A stretch of DNA of 64,000 bases, from NCBI GenBank assembly GCA_965248685.1, contig CBDFKC010000003.1, forward strand, positions 372,001 to 436,000, written 5' to 3'. The notes under the pieces were generated by a model, which saw only the letters and a list, made by a program, of their open reading frames with translations, was not told where the DNA came from and did no database searches. The position numbers were made by a program, and so were the translations under genes. Each line of letters starts with the position of its first letter. Position 1 is the stretch's first letter. The stretch is from VYFG01 sp965248685 (GTDB lineage Bacteria; Pseudomonadota; Gammaproteobacteria; Arenicellales; Poriferihabitantaceae). Positions 36,872 to 45,286 of this stretch are shown one piece after another.

Positions 36872-37780
36872 ATGAGAAAACTACCCCCACTTAAAGCATT
36901 GCGTGCATTCGAAGCCGCTGGGCGCCACCTCAGTTTGTCCTCTGCGGCCGACGAATTACATGTAACCGCTGGCGCTGTGAGCCAACAGGTCAAGCTGCTC
37001 GAAGACTTCTTATCGACAAAATTATTCGATCGGTTGCACCGCAAAGTCGTTTTGACTGACGCAGGCAAACTCTTGTTACCGGGCATAAACACCGCCTTCG
37101 ATCAGATTCTTTTGGCTCTCTCCAGGGTCGAGCAATTCGATTTACGACGACCGCTCACGGTCAGCGGCGCGCCTTCATTCGCCGGTAAGTGGCTGGTCCC
37201 TCGCTTGCGGGAATTTAACCTCGAGTATCCCGACATCGATGTACGAATAGATACATCTACCCAACTGGTGGATCTGGCCCACAGTGACATTGATATTGGG
37301 ATTCGATTTGGCAGCGGTGACTACCCAGGCCTCGAAACGGATTATTTGTTGTCCCAGGAGGTTTTTCCGGTATGCGCTCCGGGGTTACTAAATACCGATT
37401 TCCCGCTAACCAAACTCGAGAATTTGAAGCACTATAGATTGTTGCACAATGATTTTAGCGAAACAGATTTAAGCTGGCCAGACTGGCAAATGTGGCTGGC
37501 AGCGGCTGGGGTCAAAAACATTGACTTTACTCGGGGCCCCCGCTTTGTCCAGATAGAACTGCTGGTTGATGCGGCGATTCAGGGCCAGGGCGTTGCCCTG
37601 GCCGGGAGCGTTAGCGTGGCCAATGACCTTGCCAGCGGACGTCTAATAAAGCCATTTGAACTGACCTTTCCGCTCCAGTTTGCCTATTATTTTGTCACCC
37701 ATGAAAGCAAGTCGTCCGATCCCAGGATAAAAGCATTTCGCCGATGGGTGTTAGATCAGACAGGAAATAAATCGGCGTAA
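36872..37780 (+). CDS. LysR-family transcriptional regulator (GcvA-like)
   Basis: 302 residues: winged helix-turn-helix at 1-65 (LKALRAFEAAGRHLSLSSAA and VTAGAVSQQVKLLEDFL) and an effector-binding domain of the type 2 periplasmic fold. The DELHVTAGAVSQQVK wording and the length are those of the GcvA subgroup. Effector not predictable. It reads away from the DUF1127 gene and is followed 101 bases later by pyruvate kinase; a regulatory link to either is possible but not shown. Confidence 0.87.
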   Translation: MRKLPPLKALRAFEAAGRHLSLSSAADELHVTAGAVSQQVKLLEDFLSTKLFDRLHRKVVLTDAGKLLLPGINTAFDQILLALSRVEQFDLRRPLTVSGAPSFAGKWLVPRLREFNLEYPDIDVRIDTSTQLVDLAHSDIDIGIRFGSGDYPGLETDYLLSQEVFPVCAPGLLNTDFPLTKLENLKHYRLLHNDFSETDLSWPDWQMWLAAAGVKNIDFTRGPRFVQIELLVDAAIQGQGVALAGSVSVANDLASGRLIKPFELTFPLQFAYYFVTHESKSSDPRIKAFRRWVLDQTGNKSA

Positions 37781-37881
37781 TCTCCTTTCTATAACTCTAC
37801 TGGAGTTCGGTCAAAATCACGGTTAATCCCAAACCGAAATTAACCACTATAATCGCCTTCCAAATTAATCCAAGAAAATGT

Positions 37882-39333
37882 ATGCACGCTAACCCGATGA
37901 ACCACAAATCTCCCACGCGTCTGCGTAAAACCAAGGTGATTGCCACCATCGGGCCTGCCTGCGACGACGTCAAGACGCTGAAGAAAATGATCGAGGCAGG
38001 CATGAACGTGGCCCGACTGAATATGTCCCACGGTGACGTCGCCGCCCACGGGGCGACCTTACAACGAATTCACCAGGCCGCAGCAGAGGCAAATTCTACG
38101 GTAGCAATAATGGTGGATAACCGCGGTCGGGAAATTCGAACCCGGTCGATTGCAAACGGCGCGGTGACCCTGAACAGAAAGCAACCGTTTACTTTATATG
38201 GAGATGAAAGAGAGGGCGACCAGCATGGGGTATCACTCACCTATTCCAGGCTACACTTGCATGCGACCTCCGGCGACCGTATTCTTATTGACGACGGTCA
38301 GATTGAATTGCGGGTCGAGGCGGTGGATCACGACGCTGTAAGGTGCAGCGTTGTCTGTGGCGGCATTTTAAAAAATAGTAAGGGAGTCAATTTTCCCGAC
38401 AACAGCAGCGCCCTGGACGATATCGAATATGACGATTCCCGGGAGATTAATTTCGCTGCTGATCACAATGTCGAATATTTTGCCGCTTCCTTTATCCGCA
38501 GCGGTGAAGAAATTGATCAGTTGCGAGCCAAATTTACCGCTCGAGATGCTGAGATTGCGATTATCGCGAAAATTGAAAACCGGGAGGGGGTCGAAAATAT
38601 CGAACAAATTGTCAACACGGCCAACGGTGTCATGGTTGCCCGGGGTGACCTGGGCGTGGAGCTCGAAATGGGCGAAGGGCCAAAAATTCAAAAGCAGATT
38701 ATCCGGACCACCGTATCCCGCGGCAAGCCTGTGATAACGGCGACCCAGATGTTGGATTCGATGGAACGCAATCCACGTCCTACCAGGGCTGAAGTCAATG
38801 ACGTCGCCAATGCCATTTTTGACGGTTCTTCGGCGGTTATGTTGTCTGGAGAAACCGCCGCCGGCACTCGACCGGTGGAATCGGTTGAGACCATGGCCGC
38901 GCTGGCCCTTGAGGCGGAATCAGGTCTGAGGGAATATGGTTATTTGCAGCAGATCGAACCCAACCCCTCCAATGAGGTTACCGAAGCCGTGGCCCAGGCG
39001 TCAATTACCATGGCAAATCATTTAAATGCCGCAGCGATAATCGCCCTCACTGAAACCGGATTTACCTCTCGCCTGATTTCAAAATATCGACCTGAGAGCC
39101 CGATCTTCGCCATTACGACTTCACCCAAGGTAGTACAAGAACTCTCGATGAACTGGGGAGTCCTGGCGATGCTCTACCAAGGTGAGGGAGACGATGAAGA
39201 CAAGATCGAATTCGCCATTGCCAATGCGCGCTCACTGGGATATGTAAATCCGGGAGATCTATTGATTCTTACTGCGGGAAATACCCGGCAGGCCGGAAGC
39301 ACCGATGTTATTCGGGTGCTCCACGTAACCTGA
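37882..39333 (+). CDS. pyk: pyruvate kinase
   Basis: Final step of glycolysis: phosphoenolpyruvate plus ADP to pyruvate plus ATP. 483 residues. N-terminal KTKVIATIGPACDD and MNVARLNMSHG, the active-site segment IIAKIENREGVENI and GVMVARGDLGVELEM, and TATQMLDSM are all present, as is the C-terminal allosteric domain (TGFTSRLISKYRPESPI). ATG 37882 was used, with an ATG at 37897 possible. Closer to the PykA/type II form by length. Monocistronic. Confidence 0.94.
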   Translation: MHANPMNHKSPTRLRKTKVIATIGPACDDVKTLKKMIEAGMNVARLNMSHGDVAAHGATLQRIHQAAAEANSTVAIMVDNRGREIRTRSIANGAVTLNRKQPFTLYGDEREGDQHGVSLTYSRLHLHATSGDRILIDDGQIELRVEAVDHDAVRCSVVCGGILKNSKGVNFPDNSSALDDIEYDDSREINFAADHNVEYFAASFIRSGEEIDQLRAKFTARDAEIAIIAKIENREGVENIEQIVNTANGVMVARGDLGVELEMGEGPKIQKQIIRTTVSRGKPVITATQMLDSMERNPRPTRAEVNDVANAIFDGSSAVMLSGETAAGTRPVESVETMAALALEAESGLREYGYLQQIEPNPSNEVTEAVAQASITMANHLNAAAIIALTETGFTSRLISKYRPESPIFAITTSPKVVQELSMNWGVLAMLYQGEGDDEDKIEFAIANARSLGYVNPGDLLILTAGNTRQAGSTDVIRVLHVT

Positions 39334-39376
39334 AACACCGATACATGGGTCAATCGAGTAAGTTTTAATAGTCTGG

Positions 39377-39922
39377 TTAGCCGGCGGTCCTGATCACTGG
39401 GGGTTTGGGAACAATCAGTTTTCGAAGCCCGAGTACTGCCAGGGTAAACCCTATGCACGGCAGCCAAACCATGCGAAATTCGGCCATGAGGACAAAACCA
39501 CCCCAACGCATAAAGTGTGGAATACTCAACGGGGAAGCAGGCAAAGGCTGGTAGGAAAGGCTAAATCGATGGTCACTGAACGGCCAATACAAGGCAACTC
39601 CCTGTCCGCCCCAGGTAATTGCATCCAGTAACGGATGGGATAAAACCACAACGAAACCGAATATCGCCGCTGCGGCGCTGCGCTCGCGAAAACAGATTGC
39701 CAGCAACAGTGCACAGACTCCGGAAAATGCGATGGAATGGGTAAATCCCCGATGCCCATACACCGAATGCCATGACACGCCCATTTGAAGAAAAATGACA
39801 TCGAGATCAGGCAGAATCGACAGTAATATTCCTGCGAGCAGTAGTTTTCCCGGAATAATTCGATTTCCCAGACCTATGCCAAGGGCGAGAGGCACCGCGG
39901 GGTGGGTCAGAATCGTAGGCAT
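39377..39922 (-). CDS. YdjM-like membrane metal-dependent hydrolase (DUF457)
   Basis: 181-residue inner membrane protein. The family motif HRGFTHSIAFSG with an upstream ILPDLDVIF and a downstream VLSHPLLDAITWGG supply His and Asp residues that look like metal ligands within helices. ATG 39922 starts the family N-terminus MPTILTHPAVPLALG; an upstream ATG at 39973 overlaps the neighbour's end. YdjM is LexA-regulated in E. coli; no clear LexA box was noticed here. 23 bases separate it from the oxygenase gene. Confidence 0.83.
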   Translation of the reverse strand: MPTILTHPAVPLALGIGLGNRIIPGKLLLAGILLSILPDLDVIFLQMGVSWHSVYGHRGFTHSIAFSGVCALLLAICFRERSAAAAIFGFVVVLSHPLLDAITWGGQGVALYWPFSDHRFSLSYQPLPASPLSIPHFMRWGGFVLMAEFRMVWLPCIGFTLAVLGLRKLIVPKPPVIRTAG

Positions 39923-39945
39923 GGGATAAGTTCTGCGAGGACAGA

Positions 39946-40551
39946 CTACTTGAATGGCGGCCCCGACACCCACATGATCAGGGAACGACGCACCCCTCTG
40001 GTCACTGGCGTCACGCGATGGGGCAGGTAACTCGGAAACAATATGGCGGTCCCTTGCTCACGACCGGTAAAATTATTCTTCTTCCCGGTAAAAAATTCGA
40101 GATCGCCGCCGTCATACGATGCAGGATCGGAAAGTAATACCGACATGGATATTTTGCGCTTGGATAATGTATTGGCGCCAAGATCAATATGCCAGTCAAA
40201 ATGACCACTGTTGTCAGCATTGTACTCGGTGATCTGCACCCGTTCCGTCATCCCGGTTAGGCTGAAATTCCAGGTTGCTTTATTCGCAATATTGGTCAGT
40301 TCTCCCAATCGCCGATAAACCCACAAATGTGGTGGCTCATTAGGCAACCAGCAAATTTCGCTGGTTCTGAAACTCGGGTTCAGTATTCGTTTGCCCCCTT
40401 CCGTACGGATATAGGACGGTTGCATGTCCATCTCATCCGCCACCGTATTTAGAATCCCCAGATGCTTTGAGGTTAATGCCTGCTTAATTTCAAAATAGTC
40501 CTTGAGCCCGGTAACGCTTTCGAAGTCGACAAAATCAGCATAGGTTTTCAT
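39946..40551 (-). CDS. 2-oxoglutarate/Fe(II) dioxygenase
   Basis: 201 residues of the prolyl 4-hydroxylase-like fold. Iron ligands are HFDWH (His, Asp) and the distal His in PSYLPHRVTPVTRG, followed by the 2-oxoglutarate-binding Arg in RRSLIMWVSGP. Around residue 120 the MSVLLSDPASYDGGDLEFF strand is standard. Could hydroxylate a protein or small molecule; PKHD-type Fe-uptake-linked hydroxylases have similar ends. Upstream rhodanese gene is on the same strand, 97 bases away. Confidence 0.85.
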   Translation of the reverse strand: MKTYADFVDFESVTGLKDYFEIKQALTSKHLGILNTVADEMDMQPSYIRTEGGKRILNPSFRTSEICWLPNEPPHLWVYRRLGELTNIANKATWNFSLTGMTERVQITEYNADNSGHFDWHIDLGANTLSKRKISMSVLLSDPASYDGGDLEFFTGKKNNFTGREQGTAILFPSYLPHRVTPVTRGVRRSLIMWVSGPPFK

Positions 40552-40647
40552 TTTCTCAAGTTTACCTCACGATTCTCATGTATCCGATCTTTAAACTGCA
40601 TCCACTAATGGGTCCGGACCGCAGCCGGACCGTAAGTTCAGTATGGA

Positions 40648-40959
40648 TTATTCGTAATCCAATCCTGACTGTTGCCAGGAACTGAAACCCCCATCCAGGC
40701 TAAAACATTGGTCGAATCCCTGGTTAGCGAGAAATTCAGCGGCACCCTTACTTGATATCCCGTGATAACAACAAACAATCAGTGGCAAATCCTTGATGGC
40801 CGACTCCAGAAATCCACCCAGGCTTTGGTTATCGATGTGGATAGCGGCGGTGATATGACCCGCCTGATAGGAGTTCTCATCCCGTATATCCACCACCTGG
40901 GCGTTTTCCTTCGTGATGAGCTCCAGGGCTCGATCCTGGCTAATACATTGATAGTTCAT
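40648..40959 (-). CDS. glpE: thiosulfate sulfurtransferase GlpE-like rhodanese
   Basis: Single-domain rhodanese, 103 residues, transferring sulfane sulfur from thiosulfate to cyanide or thiols. The active loop LIVCCYHGISSKGAAEFL matches the GlpE CYHGxSSxGAA motif with the persulfide cysteine at its head, and the N-terminal VVDIRDENSYQAGHI is typical. Cytoplasmic. Stands alone with no glycerol genes around it. Confidence 0.9.
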   Translation of the reverse strand: MNYQCISQDRALELITKENAQVVDIRDENSYQAGHITAAIHIDNQSLGGFLESAIKDLPLIVCCYHGISSKGAAEFLANQGFDQCFSLDGGFSSWQQSGLDYE

Positions 40960-41009
40960 CGCTAGATTTTATCAATCAAGGGTAAATTTTCAGATAATTC
41001 CGCTGCGCA

Positions 41010-41219
41010 CTATACAGAAGTCAATACGCCGAGCCAGACAATCGTCCGAGCAACCAACAATACGGCGATCAGCTTACCCAATGGCCAGGCCAGGCCGCCC
41101 ACCGAAACCTGTTGCGATAGCCAATACCAAATCGCAGTAAGAAACCCAATGGCATACCAAATCACCACAAAACAAATGACAATGTAGGCCCATTCCAGAC
41201 CGTGTTGAATAAATTCCAC
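41010..41219 (-). CDS. small hypothetical membrane protein
   Basis: 69 residues with two or three hydrophobic segments (YIVICFVVIWYAIGFLTAIW and LIAVLLVARTIVWLGVL). Not recognised. It lies between rhodanese and the retropepsin-like gene, all minus strand, with about 45-50 bases on each side. Kept because the frame is clean and the protein is membrane-like, but it could be spurious. Confidence 0.5.
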   Translation of the reverse strand: MEFIQHGLEWAYIVICFVVIWYAIGFLTAIWYWLSQQVSVGGLAWPLGKLIAVLLVARTIVWLGVLTSV

Positions 41220-41262
41220 TCGACTAAATTTACTTTTTCAGCACTACCACTTCTTAATTTAA

Positions 41263-41775
41263 CTAACTAGACGGCACCCGCAGGCGTAACCGGTCATCCC
41301 GCTGTATCATTTCCAAATGACCGAGAAAACTCATACCAAGCAGGATTTCTCTCCCCTCCATTCCCGGATTAATACTGGCCGCGACATTACTTAATTCGAT
41401 TCCTCCGAGGGCTACGCGATCCAGCCGCGTGGCATACACCCTCACCGTGCCATTGGCGGTTTGTGCCAGCATTACCGCGCCCTGTTTTAGATTTAATGCC
41501 TTAGCCACTGGAAGCGGGATACTGACGTCGGTAGCACCGGTATCGAGTATAAACTGAACCGCGCTCCCGTTTATTTCACCATTAGCAATATAATGTCCGC
41601 TGCGATTACGCTTTAACTCCACTTCACGGGAGCCATCGCTGGTAATCCTGGTTATATTTGACTGGTTGGGATTATGTTGTTTTTCCAGCAGCCAGCCGAA
41701 CACAAAGGTCAAGCCGGCGATAAACGCCAGCCATACCAACAGGGTTCCATAGCGGGACAGGGCGGGTGATAACAA
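41263..41775 (-). CDS. retropepsin-like clan AA aspartic protease
   Basis: 170 residues: one N-terminal helix (LLVWLAFIAGLTFVFGWLL) and a single-lobed aspartic protease domain with the catalytic FILDTGATDVSI and a hydrophobic-Gly motif GREILLGMSFLGHL. It belongs to the family annotated TIGR02281, which must dimerise to be active and faces the periplasm. Divergent from the glycosyltransferase fusion gene, 73 bases away. Confidence 0.85.
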   Translation of the reverse strand: MLSPALSRYGTLLVWLAFIAGLTFVFGWLLEKQHNPNQSNITRITSDGSREVELKRNRSGHYIANGEINGSAVQFILDTGATDVSIPLPVAKALNLKQGAVMLAQTANGTVRVYATRLDRVALGGIELSNVAASINPGMEGREILLGMSFLGHLEMIQRDDRLRLRVPSS

Positions 41776-41848
41776 TAATATAAAGGGTTTGTATTTTTAT
41801 TGGATATGACCAATATACCTGAATTTGGAATTGGGAGATAATCCGGCG

Positions 41849-43273
41849 ATGGCTGCGTCACACCTGCTCTCTTTCTACGGATCAAATGACCCTAACGATG
41901 GTTATGCCCCCCGGCAAAGATCGCTGCACGAGAGCGCCAGCAAGGTTGGCCAGATAGATCAGCAACATCCCTGGGATATGGACAAACTCAGGCAAACCGA
42001 CTTTTATCAACAGCATAAGGAAGTATTGGACCAACAACGCGGGGCGGGGTTCTGGCTCTGGAAGCCCTATCTGATCCTGAAAATCCTCGATCAAATCGGA
42101 CCCGGGGAATGGGTGATGTACCACGATGTCGGTCGAGCGATCAATCGCGACACGAACATCGGATATCAGTTCAGCCGCCCTATCCAGCCACTTATCGACT
42201 GGGCAGAAATACATAATGGCATGTTTCCCGGTATTTATATTCCTGTCTACGGGCCAAATCGGAAGTGGACCAAGCGCGACTGCTTCGTGCTGATGGACTG
42301 CGATCACCAAAAGTACTGGGACCACTCGCTGATTCAGGCAGGCATCAATATCTGGAAGAATACAGCAGAAGTGCGAGACTTTTTAACCGAATGGCTGGAG
42401 TATTGTAAGGATCCTAGAATTCTTACCGACCAGGATAATCAATGCGGGAAAGACAATCTGCCCGAATTTGAAGACCACCGCCACGATCAGTCTATCCTGA
42501 CCAACCTGGTAATTAAAAAAGGCGTGACGGTTTACGGAAAACCTGACCAAGGTTTTTTCAAACAACGCAATGTGGGGTATATCACCACCCGAGTGGTGGT
42601 GGACCGGTTGCTCAGGGAAAGTCCAGGTGGCCTCGAAAAGATCGCTGAACGGCACCAATCAGACCGAATTCAACGCGGCTATATTCCGTTTTATCAGTTG
42701 CATATGGAAGAGCAAAGGCTACAGCCAATTCAGATTCTTGAAGTCAGAAGCCAACCTAATAATTCGATTTCGATGTGGTCGGACTATCTGCCCAATGCCG
42801 ACATTCACGCGCTCTATCCTGGTGCCAGGGCATCGGATGTCAACGGCACTGACACCGAAAAGATTCGGTTTCATTCGGTAGAACCCAGCCATCGTCCGTC
42901 CCTTGAATTATTTTGCCAGCGAGCCCAAAAAGCGGGAACCCAATTCGACATTATTATTGAAGCTGGCTCCGGTTTGATGCGCGACCAACAGCTCGCCATT
43001 GGCGTGCTGTTTCGCCTGCTGAAACCGGGAGGACAATTTATTATAGAGAATATGGAAAATTCCCTTATAACTACCGGGGGCGATGTAAATCACAAATTGA
43101 AAAATTCCACGCTGGACTTAATCCGACGGATAAATCTCCCGACGCTAAATATCAACAGCCATTTCTTCAGCCTGGAAACTGCCAGGTTTTTCGCCAGCGA
43201 AGCCGACTCCGCCGGAGTCGAATGGACCCCCCTGCCAGAGTATGGCATCGGCATAATACAACGCAAAGGTTAA
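41849..43273 (+). CDS. glycosyltransferase-like and methyltransferase-like fusion protein
   Basis: 474 residues. The N-terminal half (about 1-260) resembles hypothetical GT-A-like proteins with GAGFWLWKPYLILKILDQ, WVMYHDVGRAIN (Asp-x-Gly) and DHRHDQSILTNLVI. The C-terminal half (about 295-474) looks like a class I methyltransferase of the TylF/rhamnosyl-methyltransferase kind: ILEVRSQPNNSISMWSDYLP, FDIIIEAGSG, LLKPGGQFIIENM. Motif I lacks the usual glycines, so SAM binding is doubtful. ATG 41849 has a GGAG about 11 bases upstream; a TTG at 41825 is possible. Substrate unknown; possibly surface glycan work. Confidence 0.6.
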   Translation: MAASHLLSFYGSNDPNDGYAPRQRSLHESASKVGQIDQQHPWDMDKLRQTDFYQQHKEVLDQQRGAGFWLWKPYLILKILDQIGPGEWVMYHDVGRAINRDTNIGYQFSRPIQPLIDWAEIHNGMFPGIYIPVYGPNRKWTKRDCFVLMDCDHQKYWDHSLIQAGINIWKNTAEVRDFLTEWLEYCKDPRILTDQDNQCGKDNLPEFEDHRHDQSILTNLVIKKGVTVYGKPDQGFFKQRNVGYITTRVVVDRLLRESPGGLEKIAERHQSDRIQRGYIPFYQLHMEEQRLQPIQILEVRSQPNNSISMWSDYLPNADIHALYPGARASDVNGTDTEKIRFHSVEPSHRPSLELFCQRAQKAGTQFDIIIEAGSGLMRDQQLAIGVLFRLLKPGGQFIIENMENSLITTGGDVNHKLKNSTLDLIRRINLPTLNINSHFFSLETARFFASEADSAGVEWTPLPEYGIGIIQRKG

Positions 43274-43423
43274 TGCATTGATTTAATGTGGCTAGATAAT
43301 TCGGCAGTTACAGGGTAGCATTGGAATGAGGATAAATTCGAAAAATGAAAATGCAAATGGATGTAATCAACGTGAGGTGTAATTTCCTGGAATACATAAA
43401 CCAGTCAATCCACCCTGTTAAAA

Positions 43424-44302
43424 ATGAAAAATTATAAAATTCGTAACCAGCTGATCATAATTTTCACACTGATCATTCTGGCATTCAGTGCTATCCTGTT
43501 TTTTGGACTTGACCGTTACTCAAAAGACCTTGCGTTAAATACCGCCGCGGAAAAGGCCGAGCTGCTACTAGCTCATCAACGATCGGTTCGGACCTATACC
43601 ATCGAAAATATCCGACCGTTAGTGAAAAAGCTGGAGTCAGATCAGTTTATTTCTGAACAAATACCGGCATTTTCAGCACAAACGGTAATGTCCCACTTGA
43701 ATAAATCCTATCCGGGTTTCGACTATCGGGAGTCAATGGAAAACCCGACCAATCCCAACGACCAATTGGAGCCCTGGGAGCAAGAGTTACTGAAATCATA
43801 TCAATCTGGCCAGATCACCGGGCGACAGTCCCGGGAACGGGTTACCAGCAAAGGTCGGCTATATTCGATTGCCGAACCTATTGTTATCACCAACCCAGCC
43901 TGTCTGGCCTGCCATGGAGATAAGAATAGTGCGCCGCCGAGTTTGCTGACGAAATTTCCCCAAGGAGGTGGATTTGGCTGGATTCTCAATCGTCCATTGG
44001 GTATTCAATCGGTTACGGTGCCAATCGACGAGGCAACCGTTAACGCCAGTCAAATCCGGGTCAGATTGATTTCCATCATAGGATTTGGTTTGCTGTTTAC
44101 CCTGGTCGCGTTGGCCTTTATCGTTCACTTTAAAGTGAGCGGACCCATTAACCAACTCAGTATGGCGGCCACCAAGTTATCTATGGGCAACCGCATTACC
44201 CAGGATGATTTTCCTGACAACAGCGCCGAAATGACCGACATCAAACTTTCCCTGCAACGACTGGTAATGGCGGTTAGAAGCAAGATGCGATCCAGAAAAT
44301 AA
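43424..44302 (+). CDS. Tll0287-like haem sensor with HAMP domain
   Basis: 292 residues. N-terminal transmembrane helix (LIIIFTLIILAFSAILFFG), a periplasmic DUF3365/Tll0287-like domain with CLACHGD (c-type haem motif C-x-x-C-H) at about residue 160, a second helix (LISIIGFGLLFTLVALAFIV), and a HAMP module (SGPINQLSMAATKLSMGN). The protein ends right after HAMP: there is no kinase, GGDEF or chemotaxis output domain. Likely a redox or gas sensor half, or a haem-bound regulator acting on a separate partner. Alone on the plus strand. Confidence 0.78.
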   Translation: MKNYKIRNQLIIIFTLIILAFSAILFFGLDRYSKDLALNTAAEKAELLLAHQRSVRTYTIENIRPLVKKLESDQFISEQIPAFSAQTVMSHLNKSYPGFDYRESMENPTNPNDQLEPWEQELLKSYQSGQITGRQSRERVTSKGRLYSIAEPIVITNPACLACHGDKNSAPPSLLTKFPQGGGFGWILNRPLGIQSVTVPIDEATVNASQIRVRLISIIGFGLLFTLVALAFIVHFKVSGPINQLSMAATKLSMGNRITQDDFPDNSAEMTDIKLSLQRLVMAVRSKMRSRK

Positions 44303-44488
44303 CCCAGTCAGGGCCAGACTTGTTTTAACGACTGACGAAATTGCCCCGCGGTTAAATTCACAACCAGTTTGACTTAACCAGTAGTTCCTTAGGCTGCACT
44401 ACGCAATCTCTTTTGAATTTCGGGAGCGCAGTGAAAAATAACCATCTAATGATAAAATTTCTATCCACAACTATGCCTATTGATCGGA

Positions 44489-45280
44489 ATGCTTAAATTT
44501 TCCGCCAATCTCGGGTTTTTATGGCCCGAGCTCGCGCTACCGGATCGAATTTATGCCGCCAGCCTCGCGGGGTTTTCTGCGGTGGAATGCCATTGGCCGT
44601 ACCAGACCGATTCGGCTGAACTGCGCGCAGCGTTAAATGCTACAGGTCTCGTCATGCTCGCATTAAACACCGAACCTGGTGATGTGTCGACGGAAGAATT
44701 TGGCCTCGCCGCGGTACCAGGAAAACAGGACATGGCGCGTGCCGCTTTCGACAAGGCGCTAGACTACGCTATCGCGATAAATGCGAAAAACGTCCACGTC
44801 ATGGCTGGCGTTTCTGGCGACAGCGATGAGGTGACGGCAGTGTTTGTCGAAAATATTGTGTACGCAGCCCAACACGCCGGAAAAGAGGGAGTCGGTGTGA
44901 TCATCGAACCAATCAACCGGCTGGATCACCCCGGATATGCCTTACATACCGTGTCTCAGGGCTTGGAAGTAATTGAACGCATCAGGCAGCAAGGTTTAAG
45001 CAATGTCAGGCTAATGTTTGATTGCTATCACGCGCAAATTACTGAAGCTGATCTGGTCACACAATTAAACCGTGCGCTGCCTTATATTGAACATATCCAG
45101 ATCGCGTCAGTTCCTGGTCGCGCCGAACCTGACCATGGAGAGCTGGATTATCCGGTATTATTCAATTTAATTGAGACACTCGGCTATGACGGTTACATCG
45201 GCGCAGAATACCAGCCGCTAACCACCACCGAAGCCGGGCTGGGTTGGTATCAGCCCTTTCGCCCTCCATCCAAAGATTAG
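44489..45280 (+). CDS. hydroxypyruvate isomerase-family TIM-barrel protein
   Basis: 263 residues of the xylose isomerase-like (AP endonuclease 2) TIM barrel. The start LKFSANLGFLWPELALPDRI and the strands IIEPINRLDHPGYALHT, LMFDCYHAQITE and GAEYQPLTTTEAG match Hyi/OtnI, with Glu and Asp metal ligands visible in VIIEP and MFDCYH. Reaction: hydroxypyruvate to tartronate semialdehyde, or a 2-oxo-tetronate isomerisation. ATG 44489 chosen; a TTG at 44480 adds three residues. Convergent with the FAD oxidoreductase gene. Confidence 0.83.
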   Translation: MLKFSANLGFLWPELALPDRIYAASLAGFSAVECHWPYQTDSAELRAALNATGLVMLALNTEPGDVSTEEFGLAAVPGKQDMARAAFDKALDYAIAINAKNVHVMAGVSGDSDEVTAVFVENIVYAAQHAGKEGVGVIIEPINRLDHPGYALHTVSQGLEVIERIRQQGLSNVRLMFDCYHAQITEADLVTQLNRALPYIEHIQIASVPGRAEPDHGELDYPVLFNLIETLGYDGYIGAEYQPLTTTEAGLGWYQPFRPPSKD

Positions 45281-45286
45281 CCCGAT

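Noticed and set aside
40611..40631. GGTCCGG / CCGGACC stem-loop between the rhodanese and oxygenase genes
   Set aside because: Seven-base stem, no T-tract on either strand; too weak to call a terminator.
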